From the NCBI GenBank assembly GCA_002420185.1, contig DIHO01000020.1, positions 141,127 to 205,126 of the forward strand: a stretch of 64,000 nt of DNA. The letters run 5' to 3'. Made by a program: the position numbers and the translations under genes. The number at the start of each line of letters is the position of its first letter. The first letter of the stretch is position 1. This document shows positions 35,533 through 44,482 of the stretch, in pieces. Origin of the DNA: Opitutales bacterium UBA5694 (GTDB lineage: Bacteria; Verrucomicrobiota; Verrucomicrobiia; Opitutales; Opitutaceae). Below the pieces are notes generated by a model. That model was not told the origin of the DNA and made no database searches. It was given only the letters and a program-made list of their open reading frames with translations.

Positions 35533-37290
35533 TCAAGAATCTACTCGATGGAACATCAGGAGCCGCAATTCCATCACTTGATTACCTGGAATGCCTAGCG
35601 CCTTAAGCTCCAATCGGCTGCGACCTTTCTTTAATTGGATGACGCCCATGTCCATCGCTTTAAATTCCTTCACGTAGGACTCACCCTTTCGTACGACTCG
35701 ATCTTCAGCAGCTCCTCTCATGGAACTGTCGAATGCCTCGGTAACTTCGCCTTTTAATCGAGAAGTTCCAAACGCCAACTCAAACGTAGACCCCACATCA
35801 TCCTCAGGGCAAGCGTAGTAAACTACGACCTTGTAATCACCCGCTTTCAAAACTTCCGCATCCCAGAAAATGCGATCCTCCAACTGGGTCCAGTTGGTGA
35901 AGAAAGAACAGTTTGGGGCCCTGCCTGATCGCTCTACCCCTCCCGTATACTGACCATCTCTCGCCGGAATCTGAGTGAAGTCCAAGTCGGGATGCCCAAT
36001 TGTAAAGGGCCGATCATCTGGTTCCGCAACCAGAGAAGCCACATCCCTGTCAAAATTCGTTTGCACCGCCACCATCCGTTTTAAAACGTCAGGAAACTGA
36101 CGGCTAACATCTCTTCTCTGACCGGGATCGCTATCCATATCGTAGAGCTTTCCATTCTGGTCCAAACGAAATCGCTGGTTCCGAATACTGGTTTTGCCTT
36201 TGAAATGGTTCACGTAAAGCCGATCAGGCCAACTTACACCATTACTCAACATCAGCGGGCTCAAGCTAACCCCATCCAATGGAAGCGTACGGTAACTTTC
36301 GATACCTGCTAAATCGGTTAGCGTGGGAAGCAAGTCAATCGTTCCGGCAATCCGGTCAATCGTTCGTCCTCCCACTAAGCCTTCGGGCCAGCGGATAAAA
36401 AACGGAGACCGCACCCCACCCTCATCAACGCTCCCCTTTTTTCCTTTCATATTCGCATTCCAGCGATACCCATTGGGGCCATTGTCACTGAAATAGATTA
36501 CGATCGTATTCTCCGATAACTCTAGATCCTCAAGTTTGCGAGTCAATCGACCAACATTCCAATCAATGTTCTCACACATGGCGAGAGCCGCTCTCGAATG
36601 TTGCAGGTTCTCCTTGTCCTCGGGCCTAGCTCGGAGGCCGAGATCGTTGTCTTCGAATTTCTTCCAGAACCGACCCGGGACCTGCATGGGTGAATGGGGC
36701 GTGTTGTAGGGGAGATAGACAAAAAACGGCTCATCCTTGTTTGTTTCAATGAAGTCCATCGCTCGATTCGTAAAGTCGTCGATGACAAAGCCATCTCCTT
36801 TTACGATCTCGCCGTTGTGTTCCAGCATCGGGCTGTAGTAGTTGCCCCAATGCCCGGAGCAGAATCCGTAATACTCATCGAATCCCCGAGCGTTTGGATG
36901 GTAAGGCGGTTGCATTCCGTTGTGCCACTTTCCGAAGGCCGCTGTCTTGTAACCGTTATCTCGGAATATCTCGGCGATGGTGACTTCATCGAGGTCCAGC
37001 CTTTCTTCCCCCCGACTGGCAGATCGAACACCTCCGCGAGGATTGTAGCGTCCTGTTAGAAACTCGGCTCTCGTTGGCGAGCAAATAGGGCACACATAGA
37101 AATTCGACAATTCGATCCCTTCATTGGCAAGGCTATCAATATTAGGCGTATCCAGATTTGTATTCCCGTGGATACTAAGGTCTCCCCAACCTTGGTCGTC
37201 AGTGAGGATAATGACTACATTGGGCTTGGTGGCACCATTCACGGACAGAACTAATAAAAGGAAAGGGAGTGATAAGGACCAAGGCTTCAT
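35533..37290 (-). CDS. Sulfatase with C-terminal beta-sandwich domain, paralogue A
   Basis: A 585-residue exported sulfatase. The signal peptide covers about 1-20, PNVVIILTDDQGWGD starts the metal site, and the maturation motif is C70-S-P-T-R74. The segments GKWHNGMQPPYHPN, GFCSGHWGNYY, YNTPHSPMQVP and YFSDNGPNG identify a subgroup that typically carries extra C-terminal domains. After the catalytic core (to about residue 425), roughly 150 residues form a second domain that includes DLDFTQIPARDGQYTGG, KAGDYKVVVYYACPEDDVGST and MDMGVIQLKKGRSRLEL, which look like a beta-sandwich carbohydrate-binding fold. The next upstream gene is its paralogue, 53 bases away. Confidence 0.92.
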   Translation of the reverse strand: MKPWSLSLPFLLLVLSVNGATKPNVVIILTDDQGWGDLSIHGNTNLDTPNIDSLANEGIELSNFYVCPICSPTRAEFLTGRYNPRGGVRSASRGEERLDLDEVTIAEIFRDNGYKTAAFGKWHNGMQPPYHPNARGFDEYYGFCSGHWGNYYSPMLEHNGEIVKGDGFVIDDFTNRAMDFIETNKDEPFFVYLPYNTPHSPMQVPGRFWKKFEDNDLGLRARPEDKENLQHSRAALAMCENIDWNVGRLTRKLEDLELSENTIVIYFSDNGPNGYRWNANMKGKKGSVDEGGVRSPFFIRWPEGLVGGRTIDRIAGTIDLLPTLTDLAGIESYRTLPLDGVSLSPLMLSNGVSWPDRLYVNHFKGKTSIRNQRFRLDQNGKLYDMDSDPGQRRDVSRQFPDVLKRMVAVQTNFDRDVASLVAEPDDRPFTIGHPDLDFTQIPARDGQYTGGVERSGRAPNCSFFTNWTQLEDRIFWDAEVLKAGDYKVVVYYACPEDDVGSTFELAFGTSRLKGEVTEAFDSSMRGAAEDRVVRKGESYVKEFKAMDMGVIQLKKGRSRLELKALGIPGNQVMELRLLMFHRVDS

Positions 37291-37343
37291 TTTGTAAAAA
37301 TAATTTCTGTGCAGTTAGTTCCGTGTTTCTTCGTGAGCAGCAA

Positions 37344-39098
37344 CTATTTCACCCGGGTTAGCATTAATAGCCGGAATTCCATGACTTGGGAGCCTGGCAT
37401 GTCGAGAGCGGCTAAAGTGAGCGTGCCTTTGCCTTTCTTCAGTTCTATAACACCTAGATTCATGGTCTTAAAATCCTTTACGTAAGACTCCATTCTTGGA
37501 TGGCGGTCATTCTCGCCACCACGCACCGGCGGATCATGGGCTTCGGTAATTTTCCCCGTTAATTTGGCTTCATTAAAACTGAGCTGAAAGGTGGAACCCA
37601 CATCCGCCTTGGGGCAGGCATACTCGATCTCCACTTGATACTTTCCACTTTCTCCGACTTCCGCGTCCCAAGTAATCGTATCCTTAGGTTCCACCCAATT
37701 CAGAAAATACGAGCAATTGGGGAAACGATTGGATCGCTGAATCGCCCCATGAGCGGTTCCGTCACGCGCTGGAATTTGCGTGTATTTGTAATCTGGATGA
37801 GCTATGATAAAAGGACGATTATCTTCACCGTAGCCTTTCATGCTGTTCGTCTTAAAACGATCTATCGCCGCTTGTAGTCGCTTGGCAATGTCCAGCTTAT
37901 CCGCAGAAAGATCGTTCCGTTGACCGGGATCTCGCTTGATGTCGTAGAGGCCTCCGTCGCTTCCCAATCGGTAGCGCTGGTTACGGGCACTGATCTTGTC
38001 CTTCCAGTTGTTGATGATAATGCGGCCTTTCCAATCGGGATCATCTTCGAGGAGCAGCGGCTTCAGGCTGCGTCCATCGAGACGCTTCTTGTTCACGGTT
38101 TCTATTCCCGCCAAATCCGCCAGAGTCGGATGCAAATCAATCGCCGCACCAATGGGCTCGATTACCTTTCCCGTTTTGAACTGAGCGGGCCAACGCAGGT
38201 GCATCGCGGTACGAACGCCGCCTTCATCTGTAGAGCCTTTACGCCCTTTCATGTCCCCGTTCCAGCGGACCCCGTTGGGTCCGTTATCATGAAAGTAGAC
38301 TACGATCGTGTTATCGGCAATCCCAAGGACATCAAGCTTGTCCAACACACGGCCTACATTCCAATCGATATTTTCGCACATAGCTAGAGCCGACCGAAGA
38401 TGGGTCATTACTTCTTTTTCTGGATCCCGGTTTCGCATCACAATCTCTTTGTCCTTAAACCGATCCCAATACTCTCCTGGCACCTGCATAGGAGAGTGTG
38501 GTGTGTTGTAAGGCAAGTAGGCAAAGAAAGGCTGGTCCTTGTTTTCCTCTATGAAGGCCATCGCTTTGTTGGTCAGGTCATCGATGATGAATCCTTCTCC
38601 TTGGACAATCTCTCCGTTGTGCTCGAGCGGAGGCGAAAAATAGTCCCCCCAATGCCCTGAGGCGAAACCGTAAAACTCGTCGAACCCTCGTCCATTCGGA
38701 TGATAGGGATATTGCATTCCGTTGTGCCACTTGCCAAACGCACCAGTGGCGTAACCTGCGGCCTTGAATGAATCGGCAATTGTAACCTCGTCGAGATCCA
38801 TCCGTTCACCACCCGCGGAAGTACTATAAACCCCACTACGAACATGGTAGCGTCCTGTCAAAAACTCCGCTCGAGTCGGTGAACACACCGCACAAACATA
38901 GAATCGAGCGAAGCTGATACCTTCTTTCGCCAGCGAGTCAATATGCGGCGTATCTAGATTCGTATTCCCATTGATACTTAGATCACCCCAACCTTGGTCA
39001 TCCGTTAGAATGACTACGACATTAGGCCGATCTTGGGCACCCGTCGAAAGGAGACTTCCTAGAACTAATAAAATCAAAACTGAGGAATATTTTTTCAT
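37344..39098 (-). CDS. Sulfatase with C-terminal beta-sandwich domain, paralogue B
   Basis: A 584-residue exported sulfatase from the ATG at 39096-39098 (MKKYSSVLILLVLG). An open stretch up to 39197 would add 33 non-signal residues in front. The maturation motif is C72-S-P-T-R76. It matches the neighbouring downstream paralogue along its whole length, including GKWHNGMQYPYHPN, YNTPHSPMQVPG and the C-terminal YEYACPKADVGST-type and MNLGVIELKKGKGTL segments. One difference is YFHDNGPNG where the paralogue has YFSDNGPNG: the Ser of the usual SDNG metal motif is His here. It is the first gene of the array. Confidence 0.91.
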   Translation of the reverse strand: MKKYSSVLILLVLGSLLSTGAQDRPNVVVILTDDQGWGDLSINGNTNLDTPHIDSLAKEGISFARFYVCAVCSPTRAEFLTGRYHVRSGVYSTSAGGERMDLDEVTIADSFKAAGYATGAFGKWHNGMQYPYHPNGRGFDEFYGFASGHWGDYFSPPLEHNGEIVQGEGFIIDDLTNKAMAFIEENKDQPFFAYLPYNTPHSPMQVPGEYWDRFKDKEIVMRNRDPEKEVMTHLRSALAMCENIDWNVGRVLDKLDVLGIADNTIVVYFHDNGPNGVRWNGDMKGRKGSTDEGGVRTAMHLRWPAQFKTGKVIEPIGAAIDLHPTLADLAGIETVNKKRLDGRSLKPLLLEDDPDWKGRIIINNWKDKISARNQRYRLGSDGGLYDIKRDPGQRNDLSADKLDIAKRLQAAIDRFKTNSMKGYGEDNRPFIIAHPDYKYTQIPARDGTAHGAIQRSNRFPNCSYFLNWVEPKDTITWDAEVGESGKYQVEIEYACPKADVGSTFQLSFNEAKLTGKITEAHDPPVRGGENDRHPRMESYVKDFKTMNLGVIELKKGKGTLTLAALDMPGSQVMEFRLLMLTRVK

Positions 39099-39570
39099 GA
39101 TAATAATAATGCTTTGGAATCGATATCGGCATTCAAGCAGGATGTGCTCGTACCCGGCTTGCAGGATCCCGCTTCGCGTGATCATGACTAAATCCACTAC
39201 TTCTCATCCTGCCGGCGAAGCGGCATGCCCTCGGCACAATATAATAAACGTCAAAACAACAACGAAACGAGAGCTCATAAAAGGGATAGTTATTCAAGGT
39301 CGCTACTAAATTGGTGGTGGTATCCTTCGAAAATAACGTAGAGTAAAAACACTTTCGAAAGACGCAACATGTTGCATACTAGTTTCAGCCAAATCAAGTA
39401 GTTTGGACAGGATTCCTCCCAAGGATCGTTCTCTTTCAACGCCCTCATCATTCTTTCAAACCTGATCTCCCTCTCCTGTTTCCTCTATTGCCAAGCCGGA
39501 ATAGGCCGTTCAACTTTCCCTATGTACCTTACTGCAACCACAGAATCACCATCAATAGCGTCTCCCAATT
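39099..39570. other. Intergenic region between divergent sulfatase array and purC
   Basis: About 470 bases between two divergent genes, so promoters for both the sulfatase array (near 39098) and purC (near 39571) should lie here. At 39200-39240 the sequence contains ctgccggcgaagcggcatg, an imperfect hairpin. No remnant gene or tRNA was recognised. I cannot define promoter boxes with confidence. Confidence 0.5.
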
Positions 39571-40677
39571 ATGAGCCTTGCTGAAAAAGTACTCGAGGTT
39601 AACAACGACCTTCCGATCCGCACCGACGAGCCCGTTCACAGCGGTAAAGTACGCTCGGTGTACTGGTTAACGAAGGAAGACAGCGCTCGACTTATTGCTG
39701 AACGCAACTACCCAATCGCGCCCGACGCTCCGCTAGCGATCATGGTTATCAGCGATCGCATTTCCGCGTTTGAGTGCATCTGGCAGGGAGAAGGCGGCAT
39801 GCGTGGCGTTCCCGGGAAAGGCGCCTCCCTGAACGCCATCTCAAATCATTGGTTTAGGTTATTCCGCGAGAAGGGTCTCGCCGATAGCCACATCCTAGAG
39901 ATTCCACATCCTCTGGTATGGATTGTACAAAAGGCCCGCCCCGTCATGATCGAAGCAATCGCCCGCCAGTACATTACCGGATCCATGTGGCGCGCCTATG
40001 AGAAGAGAGAACGTAATTTCTGTGGTATCTCCGTCGCCGATGGACTGCGAAAGGATCAGAAGCTGCACAAATTGCTAATCACCCCTTCGACTAAAGGAAT
40101 CCTCACAGGCATCCCAGGCGTGCCCGAACAGGACGATGTCAACATCACTCGCCAGGACATCGTCGACAATTTCGAGGCGTTCCGATTTCGAAGTAAGGCC
40201 GATGTCGATATTTACGAGAAACTGTTATACGAAGGGTTTAATCTCATAAGCAAGTCCCTCGCATCACTGGATCAGGTACTCGTTGATACCAAATTCGAGT
40301 TCGGCTACGTCACCGACAAGGACGGCAACGAGAAACTAATTTATATGGATGAGGTGGGCACGCCGGATTCTTCGCGTATTTGGGACAAACCCAGCTACCA
40401 GGCGGGCAATATTGTGGAAAACTCTAAAGAGGGTTTCCGCCAGGCACTCCTAAACTACTTTCCCGAACCTGATATCCTGTTAAACAAATCTCGCATGGAG
40501 GAACGCAATGCTCTGGCGATAAGCAACGAACTGCCGCTTGAAATTATTATGTCCGTATCCGCAACCTACACACGCATGGCCGAAAGAATCACCAGTGAGA
40601 AAATCATCCTACCAGACAATCCTAAAGCGGAGATCACAGAAATTCTTCGGAACGAATTCGGTCTTATCGGAGAATAA
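39571..40677 (+). CDS. purC: SAICAR synthetase, long form
   Basis: The eighth step of purine synthesis: CAIR plus aspartate and ATP to SAICAR. The protein has 368 residues, clearly longer than the common form of about 240. HSGKVRSVYW near the start is the ATP loop, and ISDRISAFECIW, RQYITGSMW, TPSTKGILTGIPGVPEQDDVNITRQ, DTKFEFGY and DEVGTPDSSRIW follow. The order and wording recall gammaproteobacterial PurC of about 367 residues. No Shine-Dalgarno sequence precedes the ATG. It is not adjacent to other pur genes; purL lies about 17 kb away. It is cytosolic and an essential housekeeping gene if no other copy exists. Confidence 0.95.
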   Translation: MSLAEKVLEVNNDLPIRTDEPVHSGKVRSVYWLTKEDSARLIAERNYPIAPDAPLAIMVISDRISAFECIWQGEGGMRGVPGKGASLNAISNHWFRLFREKGLADSHILEIPHPLVWIVQKARPVMIEAIARQYITGSMWRAYEKRERNFCGISVADGLRKDQKLHKLLITPSTKGILTGIPGVPEQDDVNITRQDIVDNFEAFRFRSKADVDIYEKLLYEGFNLISKSLASLDQVLVDTKFEFGYVTDKDGNEKLIYMDEVGTPDSSRIWDKPSYQAGNIVENSKEGFRQALLNYFPEPDILLNKSRMEERNALAISNELPLEIIMSVSATYTRMAERITSEKIILPDNPKAEITEILRNEFGLIGE

Positions 40678-40806
40678 ATAATTAGGTTTAGTAAATTTCG
40701 ATGGTTCGTATGTCTTTAGAACTAAAAGTAAATGTATAATAAGTGGAAAAGAATACCGCTTCGATCTTGTATCAGACTCAAAACAGTCCGGACAACGCTG
40801 CTATAG

Positions 40807-41112
40807 ATAGAAGGTTGTGAGATTTTCGTCTCCGTTGCCCCGAGCACAGCCCCATTTGAGTTAAAAGAAGGAGCTCGAGTTGCGTTTCTCGGTGAAACTT
40901 TCTTCGAGCAGGCGATTCGTTATAGACACATTGGTATGGCCCTCACTCCGCGCTGGCCAGAGCGAAATATCATTTTTCGAAATATCGGCTGGGCGGGTGA
41001 CAGCCGTGAGGTACGAGCTCGGCTGTTCTTCGGGCTGGGGATCCATTCGTTGAACGAGAAAAGGGTCGCTACTCGCTTCTTGCGGAAAAGGTGTTGGCGG
41101 CGATCACGTTAG
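40807..41112 (+). pseudogene. Fragment of an exported SGNH/cytochrome-type protein
   Basis: The frame reads LKEGARVAFLGETFFEQA, RHIGMALTPRWPERNIIFRN and GWAGDSREVRAR, a motif series found at the start of large exported proteins of Planctomycetes and Verrucomicrobia that combine an SGNH-like domain with a cytochrome. It opens after a TAG at 40804-40806 with no clear start codon, and after the motifs the frame runs into unrelated-looking sequence and stops at 41110-41112. A different frame then stays open (about 41030-41210) with a charged, helix-like sequence. The fragment is probably a remnant fused to other sequence by deletion. Family membership rests on remembered motifs. Confidence 0.6.
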
Positions 41113-41269
41113 CCGTAAGGGAAGACTTGCAGGAAAAGTCAGAGCTCAGTACACAAATTGTGGAAATAGAAGGATCTACGGCACAGGAACAAATAGTTAA
41201 TGGTAAGTAGGGAAGTGCAAATTAACATCCTGCTATAAATAGATTGAACCATTCCCAGATATCGCGACG

Positions 41270-42502
41270 ATGGGTCAGTCAATTATGGAATTAGCGAAAT
41301 TACCCCTCAATTTTATTCGCGGGAGTCTAGTTTTCCTGACTTCTGGATTCGTCTATGCGGGAGAAAGGGATATCTCTTTTTCCACAAAGCTTCTTGCCAT
41401 TGATGCCAATGAGGGCTGTGCCATCATCGATGTGAACAATGACGGGCAACTAGATGTTCTGGCCGGAAGAAACTGGTACGCGGGACCGGACTTTGTGCCT
41501 CGCGCGTTGCGTCCCATCGAAGACAGAAACGGATACATTCATTCAAATGGCGATTTTCCCTATGATGTCGATGCGGATGGCTGGGTTGACATAATAGCCC
41601 AGTCTTTTTTCCAAACCGAGATTAATTGGTTCCGCAACCCAGGTCCGGAGGCGTTAAAACTAGGGCTTCTGTGGGAAAAGTGTTTGCTGGTTGATACCCA
41701 GGTGGACCGGAACGAAGCGGGACTCATGCACGACCTCGATGGGGATGGGGTCAAGGAATTTGTAGTTAATTCCTGGAACAAGGAAACCTCGCTGCTCGCG
41801 TGGAAGTTTAAAACGGAAGTACGGGAAGTCGAAGTCGAGCGCGGCAATCGAACCATCAAGGAGATGCAAGAGATTCCTACTATGGAAAAGATCACGATTG
41901 GGTCGAGCCGGAATGGGCACGGGCTGGGGATGGGCGATTTGAATGGGGACGGTTTAGAGGACGTTCTTTTCCAAGAGGGCTGGTACGAGCGGCCAAAATC
42001 GGGTGCGATGGATAAGCCTTGGAAGTGGCACAGGGACTGGTACCTGCACGCGTCGATACCTATGGTGGTCAGAGACTTGAATGGAGATGGCCGAAACGAT
42101 TTTATCTATGGGATGGGACATGATTACGGTCTATTTTGGCGCGAGCAGCTGAAACCGGCGTCAGACGGTATGCTACATTGGAAGGAGCACGTAATCGACA
42201 AGAGCTTTTCCCAGCCGCATGTCCTCCATTTGGCGGATATCGATGGGGATGGCGAGGATGAGTTGATAACGGGCAAACGCGTCTTTGCCCACAATGGGAA
42301 GGATCCCGGCGGCAAAGAAGATCCCGTCTTGTATTACTATAATTGGGACAAGAAACAGATGCGATTCGATAGAAAAACGATTGTCGAAGGCTCAGCGGGT
42401 ACTGGACTCCAAATTGCAACCGGAGATTTGAATGGCGATGGTCGTCTGGATATTGCCGTAGCGGGGAAGAGTGGCACCTATGTCATTTTTAATGAGGGCT
42501 GA
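41270..42502 (+). CDS. Exported FG-GAP/VCBS repeat protein
   Basis: A 410-residue secreted beta-propeller. A signal peptide covers about 1-31 (ends VYAGE); an internal ATG at 41285 would give a shorter one. Calcium-type repeat loops occur through the chain: DVNNDGQLD, DVDADGWVD, DLDGDGVKE, DLNGDGLED, DLNGDGRND, DIDGDGEDE and DLNGDGRLD, about one per propeller blade. Such proteins of planctomycetes and verrucomicrobia are often encoded next to sulfatases and PSD1 genes, and a role in glycan or protein binding is likely, but no enzymatic activity is known. It lies upstream of the shikimate dehydrogenase-like gene by 98 bases. Confidence 0.9.
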   Translation: MGQSIMELAKLPLNFIRGSLVFLTSGFVYAGERDISFSTKLLAIDANEGCAIIDVNNDGQLDVLAGRNWYAGPDFVPRALRPIEDRNGYIHSNGDFPYDVDADGWVDIIAQSFFQTEINWFRNPGPEALKLGLLWEKCLLVDTQVDRNEAGLMHDLDGDGVKEFVVNSWNKETSLLAWKFKTEVREVEVERGNRTIKEMQEIPTMEKITIGSSRNGHGLGMGDLNGDGLEDVLFQEGWYERPKSGAMDKPWKWHRDWYLHASIPMVVRDLNGDGRNDFIYGMGHDYGLFWREQLKPASDGMLHWKEHVIDKSFSQPHVLHLADIDGDGEDELITGKRVFAHNGKDPGGKEDPVLYYYNWDKKQMRFDRKTIVEGSAGTGLQIATGDLNGDGRLDIAVAGKSGTYVIFNEG

Positions 42503-42600
42503 GTGTTGCTCACTAATCCCACGAATCTTAGCATATGAATTCTACGGTTAGCACTGGTCCTATCGAATTCTGTGTGGTTCGTGAGAGGAATGATTAATTT

Positions 42601-43467
42601 ATGGGTGAATTGAATTTTAAACAGGAGTTGGTCGGCTGCTATGGATATCCCGTGGCAGAAAACCCGACTCAGGCGATGATTGAGCCAGCTTTCAAGGCGA
42701 TGGGCTTGGACTGGCGTTACCTGACTCTCGAAGTCCGGCCAGAGGGCTTGAAGGCTGCGGTGGAGGCAGCACGTGTATTCGGGTTTCAAGGATTCAATTG
42801 TACGATTCCTCATAAGGTTGAGGTGATTCAGTATCTTGATAGGCTAGGAGAATCAGCAGAGCTGATGGGAGCGGTGAATTGCGTCGTCAATCGTGAGGGA
42901 AAACTGGTCGGTGAAAACACTGATGGGAAAGGCTTCGTTGCTTCCCTCAAGGAAATCGACGATCCAGCAGGAAAATCTGTCGTAATCTTTGGTGCAGGAG
43001 GTGCAGCTCGAGCGATTAGCGTGGAAATGGCCTTAGCGGGAGCGAATCGTATTTTAATTGTCAATCGAAGTGAAGATCGCGGTCGCGGATTGACTGTCTT
43101 GCTGAATGACAAAGTAAAAGATCGGTGCCCAAATTTAGAATCAAATTTCGTTTCATGGAGCGATAGATTTCAAATTCCAAGCGATACCGATATCGTGATA
43201 AATGCAACATCCATTGGATTGTACCCAGATATTGATGCCAAAATAGCCTTGGATTCAAACACGCTGACCTCAAATATGATTGTGGCCGACGTGATTCCCA
43301 ACCCTCCCAAGACTCAACTCGCAAAGTTGGCTGCAAGCAAAGGCTGTCGTGTGATTGACGGACTAAAAATGCTGGTTGGCCAAGGCATAATTGGAATCGA
43401 ATACTGGACTGGGAGAACACCAGATGCCTCAGTGATGCGAGCGGGTCTTGAAGCGGTGTTTGAATAG
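42601..43467 (+). CDS. Shikimate dehydrogenase-like protein
   Basis: A 288-residue AroE-family protein. The catalytic lysine K72 in NCTIPHK and aspartate D108 in GENTDGKGF are present, the NADP fold has GAGGAARA (131-138) and VNRS, and the C-terminal helix carries GLKMLVGQG. The N-terminal shikimate-carboxylate motif, usually HSxSP, is replaced by AENPTQAM (19-26), so both conserved serines are missing. The enzyme may therefore use quinate, another hydroxy-acid or a modified shikimate site. It could still be the cell's only AroE, since a similar form occurs in related bacteria as I recall. The sequence GAGAGG at about 42580 might act as a ribosome-binding site. Confidence 0.82.
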   Translation: MGELNFKQELVGCYGYPVAENPTQAMIEPAFKAMGLDWRYLTLEVRPEGLKAAVEAARVFGFQGFNCTIPHKVEVIQYLDRLGESAELMGAVNCVVNREGKLVGENTDGKGFVASLKEIDDPAGKSVVIFGAGGAARAISVEMALAGANRILIVNRSEDRGRGLTVLLNDKVKDRCPNLESNFVSWSDRFQIPSDTDIVINATSIGLYPDIDAKIALDSNTLTSNMIVADVIPNPPKTQLAKLAASKGCRVIDGLKMLVGQGIIGIEYWTGRTPDASVMRAGLEAVFE

Positions 43468-43490
43468 ATTGAAGTGTATTTTTTAGGACT

Positions 43491-44306
43491 CTAGCTTTTT
43501 AAAAAGGGAAAGGTCTCAGTCACTATTTGAGTGATCTCCCTATTCAGTTCTTGGAGCTTTTCTCGGCTGATAGTTTGATTGGTGATAGCCCGACGAAAGT
43601 TGATTGTATCGACCGCGATTCCCTGTTGGGTGCTGATGTTAGCTGAGGTAATGTCGTATCCTTTTCGATGCAGCTGATAGGAGATTTGATAGAGCAATCC
43701 AGGGGTGTCGGGCGCTTGAGTTTCAATAATCGCGGTTTTGCGGGAAAGAGCCTGATAGATTTCCACTTTCGGGTGAAAAGAGAAAGCGATGGGATTATGG
43801 GTTACTTTCAAATAACTATCTTTGTGACGAAGAAACTTATCCAAGATTTTTGGATATAAGTCCTCATTGGAGATAAGCGCATTGTCGAGGGCCTCTGCGA
43901 ATACCGTTTCAGAATCTATCGAGTGACCGTATGCCTTCTCCCGTACGTAGAAAGTGTCGATTGCTATGTTGTCTCTCCGTGAAATTGCCTTTGCCTCCAG
44001 GATATTGTACCCTGCTATATTGAGTGCGCCGGAGAGTTTGTGGAAGAGACCGGCTCGATCCCAGGTGACTACGTTGACTTCGGAAAGGCCATTTTCGATG
44101 TCTGGAGTCCATTCGATAATCGGTTTAAGTGAGCCAACCGAATCCGCGTGATTGATCTCGTAGAGCAGACGGTTGATCATCCGGACATGCCGCGCAATTT
44201 CCTCCTCGGCCGTGTTTACAAAGTAGCTGTCGGGAAGGAGATGAAAGTGGGCGTCAATTTCCTCCTCTCCTACTTCCGCGATTTCGAGCAGCTTGTTGCG
44301 TGTCAT
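43491..44306 (-). CDS. Stand-alone tandem ACT-domain protein, GlnD C-terminus-like
   Basis: A 271-residue cytosolic protein. Residues about 1-60 resemble the linker that precedes the ACT domains of PII uridylyltransferase (FHLLPDSYFVNTAEEEIARH). ACT 1 lies at about 76-145 (EVNVVTWDRAGLFHKLSGAL) and ACT 2 at about 192-262 (IIETQAPDTPGLLYQISYQLHRKGYDI). The nucleotidyltransferase and HD domains of GlnD (about 600 residues) are absent, so it cannot uridylylate by itself. It may sense glutamine and act on a separate enzyme. It converges with the aroE-like gene, 23 bases away. Confidence 0.82.
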   Translation of the reverse strand: MTRNKLLEIAEVGEEEIDAHFHLLPDSYFVNTAEEEIARHVRMINRLLYEINHADSVGSLKPIIEWTPDIENGLSEVNVVTWDRAGLFHKLSGALNIAGYNILEAKAISRRDNIAIDTFYVREKAYGHSIDSETVFAEALDNALISNEDLYPKILDKFLRHKDSYLKVTHNPIAFSFHPKVEIYQALSRKTAIIETQAPDTPGLLYQISYQLHRKGYDITSANISTQQGIAVDTINFRRAITNQTISREKLQELNREITQIVTETFPFLKS

Positions 44307-44482
44307 TTTCTAAAAATTTTCCGGTTGAGGTGATTCGATATACTCCCCGCTGTTTCAGGGGGCACGGAAACCTTACGCGAGAATCGTGCCAATCTAGGCA
44401 ATTGCTCAAAATTTCTCCTACGAAAATTGGGGACGGCTGGGCCGTCGGTTGTGTAGAAGAGATGCGTAATCTCGCCCGTTCT

